64,000 bases of DNA. Source: Streptomyces sp. Ru62 (GTDB taxonomy: Bacteria; Actinomycetota; Actinomycetes; Streptomycetales; Streptomycetaceae). Shown here one piece after another: positions 18,826-28,585 of the stretch. Within the stretch, counting starts at the first letter, position 1, and each line of letters starts with the position of its first letter. The position numbers and the translations under genes were made by a program. The stretch is from NCBI RefSeq assembly GCF_002920615.1, contig NZ_PQSU01000036.1:1-64000 (forward strand), written 5' to 3'. The notes under the pieces are model-generated. The model had not been told where the DNA came from, did no database searches, and was given only the letters and a program-made list of their open reading frames with translations.

Positions 18826-20343
18826 ATGGCGTCCGCCGGGGATGATTTCGACTACGTGATAGTGGGGGGCGGCACGGGCGGCTCCGTCATCGCGTCCCGT
18901 CTGTCGCAGGACCCCGCAATCCGGGTCCTGCTGGTGGAAGCGGGGCAGGCCGAGGGGCCGGCGGCGATGTCCGTACCGGGCGCGTGGTTCAGCCTCTGGG
19001 GCAGCGAGGTCGACTGGGGGTACCGGACCGTCGCGCAGCCGGCCCTGGACGGCAGGGAGATCGACTACCCGCGGGGCAAGGTGCTGGGCGGCTCCAGCGC
19101 CATCAATGCCCTCATGAACGTCCGGGGCCACCGCGAGGCGGTCGATGCGTGGGGCGTCGCCGGCTGGAGTTCGGCCGAGCTGCTGCCGTACTACCGTCGC
19201 AGCGAGCGCACCGAGGGCCTCGACCCGCGGTACCGGGGCACGGACGGCCTCATGCGGCCTCGCGTCCCGGACGCGCGTCACCCCGTCTCCGAGGCCGCTT
19301 ATGAGGCGTTCGTCGAGCTCGGCATTCCCGCGACGGACGACCTCAACGGCGCGAACGCGGAAGGCGTCGCCTGGACGGAGGTCACCGCGGTCGACGGGGT
19401 GCGGCAGTCCGCCGCGGACGCGTACCTGACGCCGGCCGCGAAGCGGCCGAACCTGACCGTGGTCACGGATGCCCTGGTTGTCGCACTGACCTTCTCCGGT
19501 ACTCGGTGCACCGGAGTCCGCTACGTCAGGGACGGGCAGGAGGCGCACGCGAGGGCCGCTCGTGAGGTGGTGCTCAGCGCGGGCGCGATCGGTTCGCCGC
19601 ACCTGCTCCAGCTCTCCGGGGTGGGCCCGGCGGATCTCCTGCGCGAGCACGGCATCGAGGTGGTGCTCGACTCGCCCGGAGTCGGTGCCAACCTCTCCGA
19701 CCACACACTGGGAACAGTGACCTACTCCGCGGCCCGGGACATGCCCCCCGGCGTCAACAACCACGTCGAGGTCCTCGCCGCGGTGCGCAGCGCCGAGAGT
19801 GTGTCTCGGCCCGACCTGCACCTGCTGTTCGTGGACGTGCCGATCGGGCCGCCTGGACTGGACAGCGGTTACACCGTGGCCTTCAGCGTGCTGTCCCCGC
19901 ACAGTCGGGGCTCCGTCTCGTTGGTCTCGCCCGACCCCCGGGTCTCCCCAGCGATCGATCCCGGCTTCTTCACCGACGAACGCGACGTGGACCGCATGCT
20001 GACGGCGCTGCGGCTGGCCCGGGAGGTGGGTGGCTCCAAGACCCTGCAGCCCTGGCGGGACCGCGAGGTACTGCCCGGTCCGGAGCTGGAGAGCGATGAG
20101 GAACTGCGTGCCTACCTGCGAGCGGGGGTCATCACCTACTTCCACCCGGTGGGCACGTGCCGCATGGGCACCGGACCGACTGCGGTCGTCGACGAGGACC
20201 TGCGGGTGCGCGGCCTTGAGAACCTGCGGGTCGTCGACGCCTCCGTGATGCCGACGCTGCCCGACGCCAACCCCAATGCCACCGTCCTCGCCGTGGCGGA
20301 GAGGGCTGCGGAGCTGATCACCGCTGCGCGCTCCGCTTCATGA
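18826..20343 (+). CDS. GMC-family FAD-dependent oxidoreductase (choline dehydrogenase-like)
   Basis: ATG 18826 behind GAGGAG; the longer in-frame start at 18757 is rejected. 505 residues, normal for the family. Features: FAD Rossmann motif VIVGGGTGGS (11-20), GMC signature 1 region GKVLGGSSAINALMN (about 86-100), signature 2 GAIGSPHLLQLSGVGP, the active-site His in FHPVGTCRMG and the Asn in DANPNAT near the C-terminus. Such enzymes oxidise alcohols with FAD. The substrate is unknown, and the subgroup resembles choline/alcohol dehydrogenases and polyketide-modifying oxidases. Preceded by the TetR gene and followed at 235 bp by a methyltransferase, perhaps a small pathway. Confidence 0.9.
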   Translation: MASAGDDFDYVIVGGGTGGSVIASRLSQDPAIRVLLVEAGQAEGPAAMSVPGAWFSLWGSEVDWGYRTVAQPALDGREIDYPRGKVLGGSSAINALMNVRGHREAVDAWGVAGWSSAELLPYYRRSERTEGLDPRYRGTDGLMRPRVPDARHPVSEAAYEAFVELGIPATDDLNGANAEGVAWTEVTAVDGVRQSAADAYLTPAAKRPNLTVVTDALVVALTFSGTRCTGVRYVRDGQEAHARAAREVVLSAGAIGSPHLLQLSGVGPADLLREHGIEVVLDSPGVGANLSDHTLGTVTYSAARDMPPGVNNHVEVLAAVRSAESVSRPDLHLLFVDVPIGPPGLDSGYTVAFSVLSPHSRGSVSLVSPDPRVSPAIDPGFFTDERDVDRMLTALRLAREVGGSKTLQPWRDREVLPGPELESDEELRAYLRAGVITYFHPVGTCRMGTGPTAVVDEDLRVRGLENLRVVDASVMPTLPDANPNATVLAVAERAAELITAARSAS

Positions 20344-20578
20344 CGCCGCCTCACCCGAATGCGCCGGGCCGGGGGTCTTTCGAGCCGCGAGACCGTGGCC
20401 TCCCACCGTTCCGACACCCCGATCCGGCAGGGTTCCGGCGCCCGGGCAGGCGTGAGCCGAGCGGGTGTGCCCCTGAAACGGGGAGACTCCGTGACGCTGC
20501 CGGCTTCGGTTGCCTGAGACCCGTTCCGACCGCTGCCACACCGGCCACGACACCAGCGAGCACGAAGGCGACAAGAGT

Positions 20579-21391
20579 GTGAACGACTACATCATGGGCA
20601 GTTCGCGGCAGGAAACACGGAGGCTGGATCTCCAGAGCCGGCTGTACGCCCGGCACACCAAGCACCTGCTGGAGCTGGCCGGCATCACGGCCGGCATGAC
20701 GGTGCTGGACGTCGGGTGCGGCACCGGGGAGGTCACGCAGATCGTCGCACGCCTGGTCGGTCCTTCGGGGCGTGTGGTGGGGGTGGACGCGGACGAGGGC
20801 ATGCTGGCCGTGGCGGCCCGCAACATGGCCGACGCCCGCCTGGACAACGTGTCCTTCCAGCAGGCGACGCTTCCCGACATCCCGTTGACCCGGCCGGTCG
20901 ACGCGCTCGTGGGCCGTTTGATCCTGATGCACCTGGACGACCCCGTGGACGCGGTGCGGACCATGGCACGGCACGTCCGGCCCGGAGGCATCGTCACCTT
21001 CCAGGACTTCAACGTGACCCGCAGCAGGACAGTTCCGACCGTGCCGTTGATGGACGATGTCGTCGCCTGGATCGTGGACGCGATCAGGAGGGGCGGCCGG
21101 AACTCCGACCCCGGAGACCGGCTGTACGCCATCCTCCGCGATGCCGGACTGCCCACTCCTCGGGTAGCCATGACCGCACCCGCGGGCGACGCGGACTCGG
21201 AGGTCGCCGCCCATGCGACGGCAACCCTTGCCACCGTGCTGCCCCTCGTCGAGAAGACCCGGGCGACGATGATCGAGGAGATGGGCATCGACTCGCTCCT
21301 CGACCGGCTGCGCGAGGACATGCGCAAGGCAGGATCGGTCATGTTCTCCCCCGAACTGGTCGGTGCATGGACCCGCACACCCGGCTTCTGA
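20579..21391 (+). CDS. Class I SAM-dependent methyltransferase
   Basis: GTG 20579 (VNDYIMGSSRQE) preferred; the alternative ATG is at 20594. 270 residues. Motif I VLDVGCGTGEVT (about 42-53), acidic end of strand 2 VVGVDADEGML, motif post-I region with QATLPDIPL and a VRPGGIVTFQDFN strand-5 signature all fit UbiE/small-molecule methyltransferases. The C-terminal lid is helical. The substrate is unknown. Same strand as the oxidoreductase upstream, so it may be part of the same unit. Confidence 0.88.
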   Translation: MNDYIMGSSRQETRRLDLQSRLYARHTKHLLELAGITAGMTVLDVGCGTGEVTQIVARLVGPSGRVVGVDADEGMLAVAARNMADARLDNVSFQQATLPDIPLTRPVDALVGRLILMHLDDPVDAVRTMARHVRPGGIVTFQDFNVTRSRTVPTVPLMDDVVAWIVDAIRRGGRNSDPGDRLYAILRDAGLPTPRVAMTAPAGDADSEVAAHATATLATVLPLVEKTRATMIEEMGIDSLLDRLREDMRKAGSVMFSPELVGAWTRTPGF

Positions 21392-21659
21392 TCCGCCGAC
21401 TCCGTTTCGGGGCGCCCGGACCGCCGGCACGCTGCCGGGACCGTCAGTCCGGTACACCCCATCATCAGTCACGTCTCCTTCAACCTGCGGCCCGGCGACC
21501 GTCCCGTCTGGAGGTTGTCCAGGAACTCGCCGGGACGGCGTTGCCGCACTTCCCCACCCGAGGGGCGGCGACCGCAACCGGTGCGGACGCCGCACGCCGA
21601 CCTCACCCGGCGACGGCCCCGAGGGGTGCTCGGCTCCTGTTCCGCGCCTGCTCGCGCGG

Positions 21660-23101
21660 TCACCTGCCGGGGACGATGTGCAGGGCTGCGCTCAGTTGTG
21701 AGCGGGTGGTGACGCCAAGCTTGGGGAAGATGCGGTAGAGGTGGGAGCCGACGGTTCGGTGGGACACGAACATACGCTCCGCGATCTGGCGGTTGGTCAG
21801 CCCGTGCGCAGTCGGCACGGCGATCCGCAGTTCCTGGGCCGTCAGCTCGTCGCGGTCGCCGGGCGTCGGGCTGCCACTGCTCTCACCTGCGGCTCGCAGC
21901 TCGCCGCGAGCCGACTCGGCCCAGGGGGCGGAGCCCGGCTGCCCGAAAGTGTCCCGGGCGGCGCGCAGCGGTGCACGGGAGTCCTGAGTGCGGCGTCGGC
22001 GCCGCAGCCGGCGTCCGTGGTGCAGTTGCGGCCTGGCCCGGTACAGGGGCCATGAGCCCACCGGGCCGCTGAGCGCGGCCTGGTACGGCAGGTCGGCCTC
22101 CGGGCCGTCCGTGAGCATCGCCTCGGCGGCAGACGTCCGCGGCCACGTCCGTGTAGGTGGCGTTGCGCCGGAAGCCGCCGAGGACCATGGTCGCGGCGCC
22201 CAGCAGGCGCGTGCTGTCCGCGTTCGTCCAATCGGGAGCGAGGCGGGCCAGACTTTCCAGGACGGCGCGGCCCTGGTTGTCCGGGTCGGCGTATGCGCGT
22301 ATGGCCGGCCCTCGTGGATCGTGCTCGGGCACCTCCAGAGTCCACAACTGGTCGATGAGGTCCCTGCGGGCCTGTGCACTGGCACCCTGCAAGAAGCACC
22401 TCTTGGCCGCCTGCCAGAGGAAGGTGACGGCGATCTTGGCTTGACCGCCGGAGTCGAGCCCGGCGGCCGACGCGGTGAGCCCGCGCACGCGGGCCTCGGA
22501 GTCGTCGTAGCGGGAGAAGTCGACGATCTCAACGACATTGGTGAGGCGCGCGGTGTCGACCGGACCAAGTGCGGGGACGTCGGCGCGCCGCACCAGTCGG
22601 ACCGCCTCATGACGGGCGCCGATGCCGCTGGTGAGTCCCGCGGCGTGCATGACGAGCGAGGTACGCCAGACCTCGTTCTCGGTGAGATCCGCCGCCTTGC
22701 GCAGGGCGGCCACCGCGGTCATGACTGCGCCGCACTGTTCGGAGCGAGAGGCGTACTTCTCCAGCTCGGCCGCGATCTCCTCGCTGGTGCCCAGGACTGC
22801 CGAGGCCCTGTGCCGCAGTGGACACCTGGCCCAGCAGGGGATGGAGTGTCTGGTGCAGGGTCGTGTAAGCCGGCTCCGACTCGGACTCCACCCCGGCGGC
22901 GGCCAGGACGGTCAACCCCCGCGCCAGAGCCTGCCCTCGCACCACGTCCAGCAGAGCGGATGTCCCGATCCCGGCCTCGCCCCGCGCGATGAGACCGGCG
23001 CCGCGCCCGGCGACCGCTTCGTCCATCAGGCGCAGCAGGTGCGAGCCCTCTCGGCCACGACCCATGAGCGGCGGTGGAATCGGCGAGGGCTCAGTCGTCA
23101 T
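21660..23101 (-). pseudogene. Large LuxR-family ATPase regulator, internally deleted and frameshifted
   Basis: N-terminus MTTEPSPIPPPLMGRGREGS at 23101, then a P-loop that reads GEAGIGTSALLD (expected GIGKS, so the Walker A Lys is Thr). After about 100 residues the text jumps to a TPR-like part in a second frame (AADLTENEVWRTSLVMHAAG and on) and then to a third frame ending with an intact LuxR HTH (ELRIAVPTAHGLTNRQIAER, MFVSHRTVGSHLYRIFPKLG). Intact relatives have about 900 residues and this composes to about 480. Two shifts and a large deletion make it non-functional as a whole. Confidence 0.8.
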
Positions 23102-23680
23102 GACTGCATGGTCCGCCGCCGCCCGACCGGAGCGACCAGTCATACGACTGCACTCGGCGGGTGCGTCGGGTCCGTAGGGACATCGTCGATGTCCGCCGCA
23201 CCCCGTCCCGCCCCCCGCCGTTGTCCCGGTGTCCAGCGGCGAGACTGCCGCGAGGCGCGGCACGACGTGCGCATCCGCACCACTCCGCGGACCCCGTGCC
23301 TTCGGAGCACGCTTGAGCACCACGCGAACCGGCCGGGCCTGACGGCGCTGGACCGTCCCGGCCCCCCGGGAACAGTCGATCCTGCACGCCCGCGGCACCG
23401 ACCGCGTACGCCCCTCGGACCACGCCCGGAGTATCAGCGCGTCGGTCCCGGCTGCGGGAACTGTCTCGCCCCGACCCGGCCGCGTACCTGCGACGGGTGC
23501 CCGGCCGGTGGCCGCCTGCGACCCGTACGGCTCCCCGAAGCCGCAGGGCTGAGCCGTGCCAGGGCCGAACTACGCCCTGACGGTCAGCCGCCGGGTCGTG
23601 GCCCGCGGGCTCGGCGCGGAAGCAGCGGTGCTGCGCCCGCGCGAGCCGGTACGCCGTCGAGGGGCGAGGCGGCGTCAGCC
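23102..23680. other. No gene seen
   Basis: About 580 bp without supported coding sequence. It may contain the 5' flank of the broken LuxR gene. Confidence 0.35.
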
Positions 23681-24115
23681 TCAGAGACCGGTGCCCTGGA
23701 TGCCGTCGAGTTCGTCCGCGTGGGTGGCGAACCATTCGGCCTCGCCTCCGGGATGGGGCAGGATCAGTCCGTACTCCATGGTGATGTCGGAGTCGATCTC
23801 GTTGAGCCCGACGATCAGTTGCTTGGGCGACTGACCGGTGATGGACGTCCAGGACGCGGCGATGTTCTTGACCAGCTTCTGCTTCACCTCCAAGGTGCGG
23901 CCGGCGCGGATCGATCCGGTGATGCCGGAGATGTCGGTGTCCAGCTCTCCGGCGCTGTAGGCGATGCCCGACGGGAGCTCGTGGAAGAACACGTGGACGA
24001 ATGCCTTCGGCGCTCCCGTGGCCTCGACGTGTGCGTCCGTGATCGCGGTGGCGACGGCTGCCTTCATGTCGTCGGTGAGCAGACCGACCGGGGCGGAGCA
24101 CTGATAGATGGGCAT
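23681..24115 (-). CDS. Tautomerase-family protein
   Basis: ATG 24115 with a strong AGGAGGT 8-9 nt upstream. 144 residues. After Met removal the N-terminus is Pro (MPIYQCSAP), the catalytic base of the 4-oxalocrotonate tautomerase superfamily. The length and the EVKQKLVKNIAASWTSITGQ and FHELPSG motifs fit the longer fused-unit type (cis-CaaD/MSAD-like). It could tautomerise or hydrolyse small unsaturated acids. No partner gene nearby. Confidence 0.85.
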   Translation of the reverse strand: MPIYQCSAPVGLLTDDMKAAVATAITDAHVEATGAPKAFVHVFFHELPSGIAYSAGELDTDISGITGSIRAGRTLEVKQKLVKNIAASWTSITGQSPKQLIVGLNEIDSDITMEYGLILPHPGGEAEWFATHADELDGIQGTGL

Positions 24116-24299
24116 GGGGCCTTACCTCCTGGCTGGGGGAGTGTGGCGTTTCTTCCGATGCACTCTTGAACGAAGTGATGGTCTCGCCGGCTCGACCGCC
24201 TGGCTTCAGTCATCTGACTCAAGAGCGCTGTGCCGCCGGCTTCCTTCTTCCGCACCGCGTGCCCCACCTGACCTGATCGCACTGCGAGGACCGGATCGG

Positions 24300-24405
24300 G
24301 GACTTCGACACCATCGACACGCAGTACGTGGGCGCGCGGCAGATCGTCAAGGGCTGGTACATCGAGGACAACGAGACTGTGCTGTCCCAGCTCGGCGTCA
24401 ACTGA
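24300..24405 (+). pseudogene. C-terminal remnant (possible SnoaL-like fold)
   Basis: DFDTIDTQYVGARQIVKGWY, then IEDNETVLSQLGVN and a stop. No start or upstream half. Similar to the remnant at 12500-12605. Family assignment is weak. Confidence 0.35.
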
Positions 24406-24582
24406 CGGGCTCCCACCGCCCGTGGTGCCGTCCGGCGGGCGGCGGGACGGGACCCGGCCGCGCGGGGGCCGGCCGAGCGGGCCAAGGGTCGAGTGGCGCG
24501 TGTTCCCTCGCCCCAGGCGGTTCGGCCGGTGGCCTTCGCCCCGTCCGGGACCACGGCGAACCGGAAACCGCGCGTCGTCTTA

Positions 24583-25435
24583 GACGCCATCTCATTTGGC
24601 GTATTGGGTAGCCTGCTGGCGTGGGAATCGTGGAGCGGCTGGTGCCGGACGAGTTGTGGGAGCTGTTCCAGCGGGTGGTGCCGGAAGCGCCTACCCGGCC
24701 TCAGGGTGGCGGTCGGCGTCGACACGGTGACCGGGAAGTGCTGGCTGCGATCGTGTTCGTGGCTACGTCGGGCTGCACGTGGCAGCAGCTGCCGTCCGCA
24801 TCGTTCGGGCCGTCGGGAGCGACGGCTCACCGGCGCTTCGCCGAGTGGACCAAGGCCAGGGTCTGGGCCAAGCTTCACCGTCTGGTCCTCGACGAACTCG
24901 GCGCCCGCGGTGAGCTGGACTGGTCCCGCTGCGCGATCGACTCGGTGAACATGAGGGCCCTGAAAAAGGGGACCTGACAGGCCCGAATCCTGTCGACCGG
25001 GGCAAGTACGGCTCGAAGATCCACTTGATCACCGAGCGGACCGGTCTGCCCCTGTCCGTCGGCATCTCGGGAGCGAACCTGCACGACAGCCAGGCGCTGA
25101 TCCCGCTGGTGAAGGGCATACCGCCGATCCGCTCCCGGCGCGGACGTCGACGACGCAGACCGGGAAAGCTCCACGCCGACAAGGGATACGACTACGACCA
25201 CCTGCGGCGATGGTTACGCCAGCGGGGCATCACACATCGCATTGCCCGCAAGGGCATCGAGTCCTCGACCCACCTGGGCCGGCACCGATGGACCGTAGAA
25301 CGCACGATGTCCTGGCTTGCCGGATGCCGACGACTGCACCGCCGCTACGAGCGCAAAGCCGAGCACTTCCTCGCCTTCACCAGCATCGCCTGCACCCTCA
25401 TCTGCTACCGCAGGCTTACCAAATGAGATGACGTC
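24583..25435 (+). mobile_element. IS5-family (IS427-like) insertion sequence, apparently complete
   Basis: 853 bp. Imperfect inverted ends GACGCCATCTCATTTGG and CCAAATGAGATGACGTC bound the element, and both ends abut TTA (24580-24582 and 25436-25438), consistent with a 3-bp target duplication. It encodes a transposase in two overlapping frames. It interrupts nothing I can name. Confidence 0.85.
24621..25426 (+). CDS. IS5-family transposase, two frames joined by a -1 shift
   Basis: The first frame (24621-24977) carries the N-terminal DNA-binding and first catalytic part (GCTWQQLPSASFGPSGATAH, CAIDSVNMRALKKG). The second (readable from about 24955 to 25426) carries the rest: GPNPVDRGKYGSKIHLITER, HADKGYDYDHLRRWLRQRGI, and the C-terminal catalytic block RHRWTVERTMSWLAGCRR. 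At 24962-24970 the sequence GAAAAAGGGG lets the ribosome slip back one base at AAG, giving LKKGDLTGPNPV. IS427-group elements normally work this way. Catalytic acids appear present in both parts. Confidence 0.85.
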
Positions 25436-25625
25436 TTAGCCGTTGCGGCCGCAGGCCGATGTCGCAGGAGAAGCGGTAGGCGGGCGCCTGGAGGCTGACG
25501 CAGCGTGGCCCCGGCTCGCCGAGACGCGGAAGAACGGCTCTGGGGCCGCGCGGCGGCATGCCGCCCCGCTCCGCCACGACGAGGCGTGAGTTCCCCGCAC
25601 GCTCCCCGCCACCAGGACGCGCCAT

Positions 25626-26237
25626 CTACGGGCACCAGCGCTCCAGCATGAGGGTGGCCAGTGACAGGGCGGAATGCAGGCCCATGACCTCCGACACGGT
25701 GGGACGCACGACGTCCGACCAGTCTCCGCCGAGTGAGGGCCACCTGGCCAGCAGAACCGGCCCCGCGGCCAGTTGGAGGGTGGCCGTGACATCCATGTGG
25801 GGCGGACGGTTCGTGGGCGTCCGGCCCTCCGCGACGTCTCCCTCCCGGCCGCCGTGCGCACCGGCCGCCGAAGGCTCCCACGCCAGAACGACCCGGCCCG
25901 CTTCGACAGGGGCATCGGCGGCCTGTACCCAGGAGACACGCAGCAGGTCACCGGGGAGGCCGCGGGCGGTGCGCACGACCGCGCCGACCGCACCCACCGG
26001 CATGGGCAGCGCGCAGACCTTGTCCAGATCCATCAGGCCGGGCCGGTGCGACACAGCCGGGTTCGGCACGGACGCCGGTACGGCAGGTGTGCGTCCGGAG
26101 GCACCCGGGCGGCTGCCGGGCAGGGGCACGGCAGATTCCCCGGACCGGTGTGCACACTGCGGCGTCGTCCCGTCGAATGCTTTCATCCATGCCTCCGCAT
26201 CAGGGCCACTGAGGTCACGCCTCACATCCACGCTCAT
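25626..26237 (-). CDS. Hypothetical protein
   Basis: ATG 26237 (MSVDVRRDLSGPDAEAWMKA), 203 residues, ending TLMLERWCP. Codon use is GC3-rich as in a real gene, and the C-terminal third (DVTATLQLAAGPVLLARWPS, VVRPTVSEVMGLHSALSLAT) looks ordered. No domain recognised, no signal peptide, weak ribosome site. It may be genuine or partly decayed. Confidence 0.5.
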   Translation of the reverse strand: MSVDVRRDLSGPDAEAWMKAFDGTTPQCAHRSGESAVPLPGSRPGASGRTPAVPASVPNPAVSHRPGLMDLDKVCALPMPVGAVGAVVRTARGLPGDLLRVSWVQAADAPVEAGRVVLAWEPSAAGAHGGREGDVAEGRTPTNRPPHMDVTATLQLAAGPVLLARWPSLGGDWSDVVRPTVSEVMGLHSALSLATLMLERWCP

Positions 26238-26683
26238 CGTGCGTCGGCCGACGCGCCGAAGGCATCGGTCAGGTGACTGGCACACCCGGCATCACCGGTG
26301 GCAACCGGCCGGGAACACGCGCCGTACGTGGGCAAGGGGACGCGGTGGTTGCGCCGCGGCTGTGCATGGTGCGCACCATCGACGGCGGGAAATGTGCCCG
26401 CCGGCGAGCTCTTCGCCCCGGCACTCCCAGACGTCGCGCCGCCACACGCCCAGGCGGACGGAACCGTGGTCGCGGACAGCGTCGTTCTCGCTCGCCCTCT
26501 CTCTTGATCGTCGGCCCGTCGCCGCTGCCCCACGACGGCGGTCGCCGCTGCCCGCCGACGGCACCGGGCCGCTTACGTGGCGGCCGTCGGCGTATCCGTC
26601 GACCGGCGGGGAGTGGATTCGGCCACGCGCCTGGACGTGTCTCCGTCGCCTCCAGCCGGTGCCGACGACGTCAGTTGCGAATT
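26238..26683. other. No gene seen
   Basis: Spacer between the hypothetical gene and the SDR operators. Confidence 0.35.
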
Positions 26684-26701
26684 GACTAACTAGTTAGTCA
26701 G
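26684..26701. promoter_or_regulatory. Perfect 18-bp palindromic operator (site 1)
   Basis: TGACTAACTAGTTAGTCA, a perfect palindrome 50 bp before the SDR start. It is AT-rich in a GC-rich setting and typical of a TetR-family site. Confidence 0.75.
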
Positions 26702-26711
26702 AGAGTACGGT

Positions 26712-26729
26712 AGCTAACCGGTTAGTCAA
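26712..26729. promoter_or_regulatory. Second operator-like palindrome (site 2)
   Basis: TAGCTAACCGGTTAGTCA, with a perfect 12-bp core CTAACCGGTTAG. Its centre is 28 bp from site 1 and it overlaps the likely promoter of the SDR gene. Confidence 0.7.
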
Positions 26730-26750
26730 AGTCCCCGAAAGGCACTCAGC

Positions 26751-27593
26751 ATGTCTCAGCGCACCTGGTTCATCACCGGCATCAGCAGCGGCTTCGGCCG
26801 CCGGATGGCCGAGATCCTCCTGGCCGGCGGCAACCGGGTGGTCGGCACCGTCCGCGATCTAGATTCCGTCAAGGATCTCCAGGCGTCCCACGGCGACCGC
26901 CTGGCGGTGTACCGCCTCGACCTGACCGAGGGCGCGCAGGCCATCACCACCGTGGTCGACGCGGCATTCAAGACGGCGGGCCGCATCGACGTCGTCGTCA
27001 ACAACGCCGGATACGGTCTCTTCGGTGCCGTTGAGGAGCTGACCGACGAGCAGATCGTGCACCAGATCGAGACCAACCTCCTCGGGTCCATCCGGGTCAC
27101 ACGTGCGGCCGTCCCGTACCTGCGGACCCAGGGCGGCGGCCGCATCATCCAGGTCTCCACCTACGGAGGCCAGGCCACCAACCCCGGCGCCTCCGTCTAC
27201 AACGCCGGCAAGTGGGGCATCGAAGGATTCATGGAGGCCACCGCACTGGACCTGGCCCCGTTTGGTATCGGTGTCACCATCGTCGAGCCCGGCAGCGCCG
27301 GCACCGGGTTCCGGACGGGAGGCGCTCGCCTCGCAGAGCCGCTGGCCGCCTACGACGGAACGCCGGCCGCCATGGTCCGCCGTATCAAGGATCCGTCCCT
27401 GCCCTCCGTCGGAGACGTGGACAAGATGGTCGCCGCGATGATCGCCACGGTGGACCAGCCGGAAGCGCCGCGCCGGCTGGCGCTGGGCAGCGACTCCTAC
27501 CGGTACATGCACGTTGCCCTCACCGCACGCCTCGGCGAGTTGGAGAGCGGCAAGGAGACCGCCTTCTCCACCGACCTCCCCGAGGCCGGCTGA
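26751..27593 (+). CDS. Classical short-chain dehydrogenase/reductase
   Basis: ATG 26751 with GAAAGG upstream. 280 residues, full-length. Coenzyme motif TGISSGFG (9-16), NNAG (84-87), catalytic Ser136, Tyr150 and Lys154 (YNAGK). The residues following strand 2 (TVRDLDSV) with Arg suggest NADP(H) preference. The substrate is unknown. The gene is preceded by two palindromes like one in front of the TetR gene at 27927-28523, so it is probably repressed by that protein and induced by a small ligand. Confidence 0.92.
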   Translation: MSQRTWFITGISSGFGRRMAEILLAGGNRVVGTVRDLDSVKDLQASHGDRLAVYRLDLTEGAQAITTVVDAAFKTAGRIDVVVNNAGYGLFGAVEELTDEQIVHQIETNLLGSIRVTRAAVPYLRTQGGGRIIQVSTYGGQATNPGASVYNAGKWGIEGFMEATALDLAPFGIGVTIVEPGSAGTGFRTGGARLAEPLAAYDGTPAAMVRRIKDPSLPSVGDVDKMVAAMIATVDQPEAPRRLALGSDSYRYMHVALTARLGELESGKETAFSTDLPEAG

Positions 27594-27644
27594 ACACGTT
27601 CTCGCCTGGAGGGCCCCGAACCACCGCACCACAGCACACGCCCG

Positions 27645-27680
27645 CCCCCTGCGGCGGCGCTCCGAGCGCCGCCGCGGGGG
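27645..27680 (+). terminator. Strong bidirectional hairpin terminator
   Basis: CCCCC, then GCGGCGGCGCTC and its perfect complement GAGCGCCGCCGC, then GGGGG: an almost perfect 17-bp stem between the convergent SDR and TetR genes, 50 bp after the SDR stop. Confidence 0.75.
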
Positions 27681-27926
27681 GCGCGCCCGCAGGTCACCGA
27701 CGTTCGAAGGACCACCGTGGCCGCCGACTGCGACAGGCAGGTCCGGGCGCGACGGATACACCGCCCCCTCCCGAACCTGGCGCGTCGTCGAACTTCTTCC
27801 AGCTCGCTCACACCGGTCCGGGATCCAAACGCCGCTCGCGACCGGTACACCCGCGCGCCGAGCCGTCTCTGTGGCCCGAAGGCAATCAGCCGGAACTGAC
27901 TGAGTCCTCCGGAAGCGCTGCGGCCG

Positions 27927-28523
27927 CTATCGGCTCGTAGGGTCTGCCCCCGGCGTGGTGGACAGGAGTGCGACGGCCCTCTTCACGTCTTCACGCAGTC
28001 GGTCCGCATCGTTCGCCGCGTCCGGGTCGAGTGTGGGACCGAAGGGGCTGATCGCCGACCACGCCGTGGCCAAGGCCATGATCGCGGTCAGGAGGAACTC
28101 GCCCCGGAATCCGGGGCCGCCGGAATTGCCGGCCGCTCCGGACGACAGCGCGTGCATCTTGCCCGAACGGGCCTCTGCCCGCGCCGTGACGCGGTCCGCG
28201 TCCTGCTCCAGGCTCGACCACAGCATCAGACGCATCAGCTCCGGATGGGCCATCGCAAAGTCGAACACGGCGCCGGCGTACCGCGGAAGGTCGTCAGGGG
28301 TGAACTCGATCTCCTCGTACACCCTCGCCAGACTCCGCTCCAGAACAGTCGTGAACAGGGCCTCCTTGTTGCCGAAGTAGATGTAGAGGAGGTTCTTGTT
28401 GCAGCCCACGCGGCGGGCGATGCGGTCCACCCGGGCGCCGGCGATGCCGTACGCGGAGAACTCCTCCATGGCTGCTTCCAGAATGCGCGCCTTCGTCTGT
28501 TCGGCATTGCCCGCAGCGCTCAT
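27927..28523 (-). CDS. TetR-family repressor, likely regulator of the neighbouring SDR
   Basis: ATG 28523 (MSAAGNAEQTKARILEAAME) with GGAGGAGGC upstream; the longer frame to 28640 would cross its own operator. 198 residues. HTH residues about 12-57 (YGIAGARVDRIARRVGCNKN, LLYIYFGNKEAL). The C-terminal part is of the AcrR/TetR_C type. It converges with the SDR and shares its palindrome, a usual local repressor arrangement. Confidence 0.9.
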   Translation of the reverse strand: MSAAGNAEQTKARILEAAMEEFSAYGIAGARVDRIARRVGCNKNLLYIYFGNKEALFTTVLERSLARVYEEIEFTPDDLPRYAGAVFDFAMAHPELMRLMLWSSLEQDADRVTARAEARSGKMHALSSGAAGNSGGPGFRGEFLLTAIMALATAWSAISPFGPTLDPDAANDADRLREDVKRAVALLSTTPGADPTSR

Positions 28524-28585
28524 GGGGCCTCCTCCTTGCACCGTGTGCAGGGCCCGCGGCGGCATCGACGCCGCCACGGGCCCTG

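Noticed and set aside
18046..21391. Regulator, GMC oxidoreductase and methyltransferase as a natural-product cluster
   Set aside because: No scaffold-forming enzyme (PKS, NRPS, terpene synthase or RiPP precursor) nearby; kept only as a possible small pathway.
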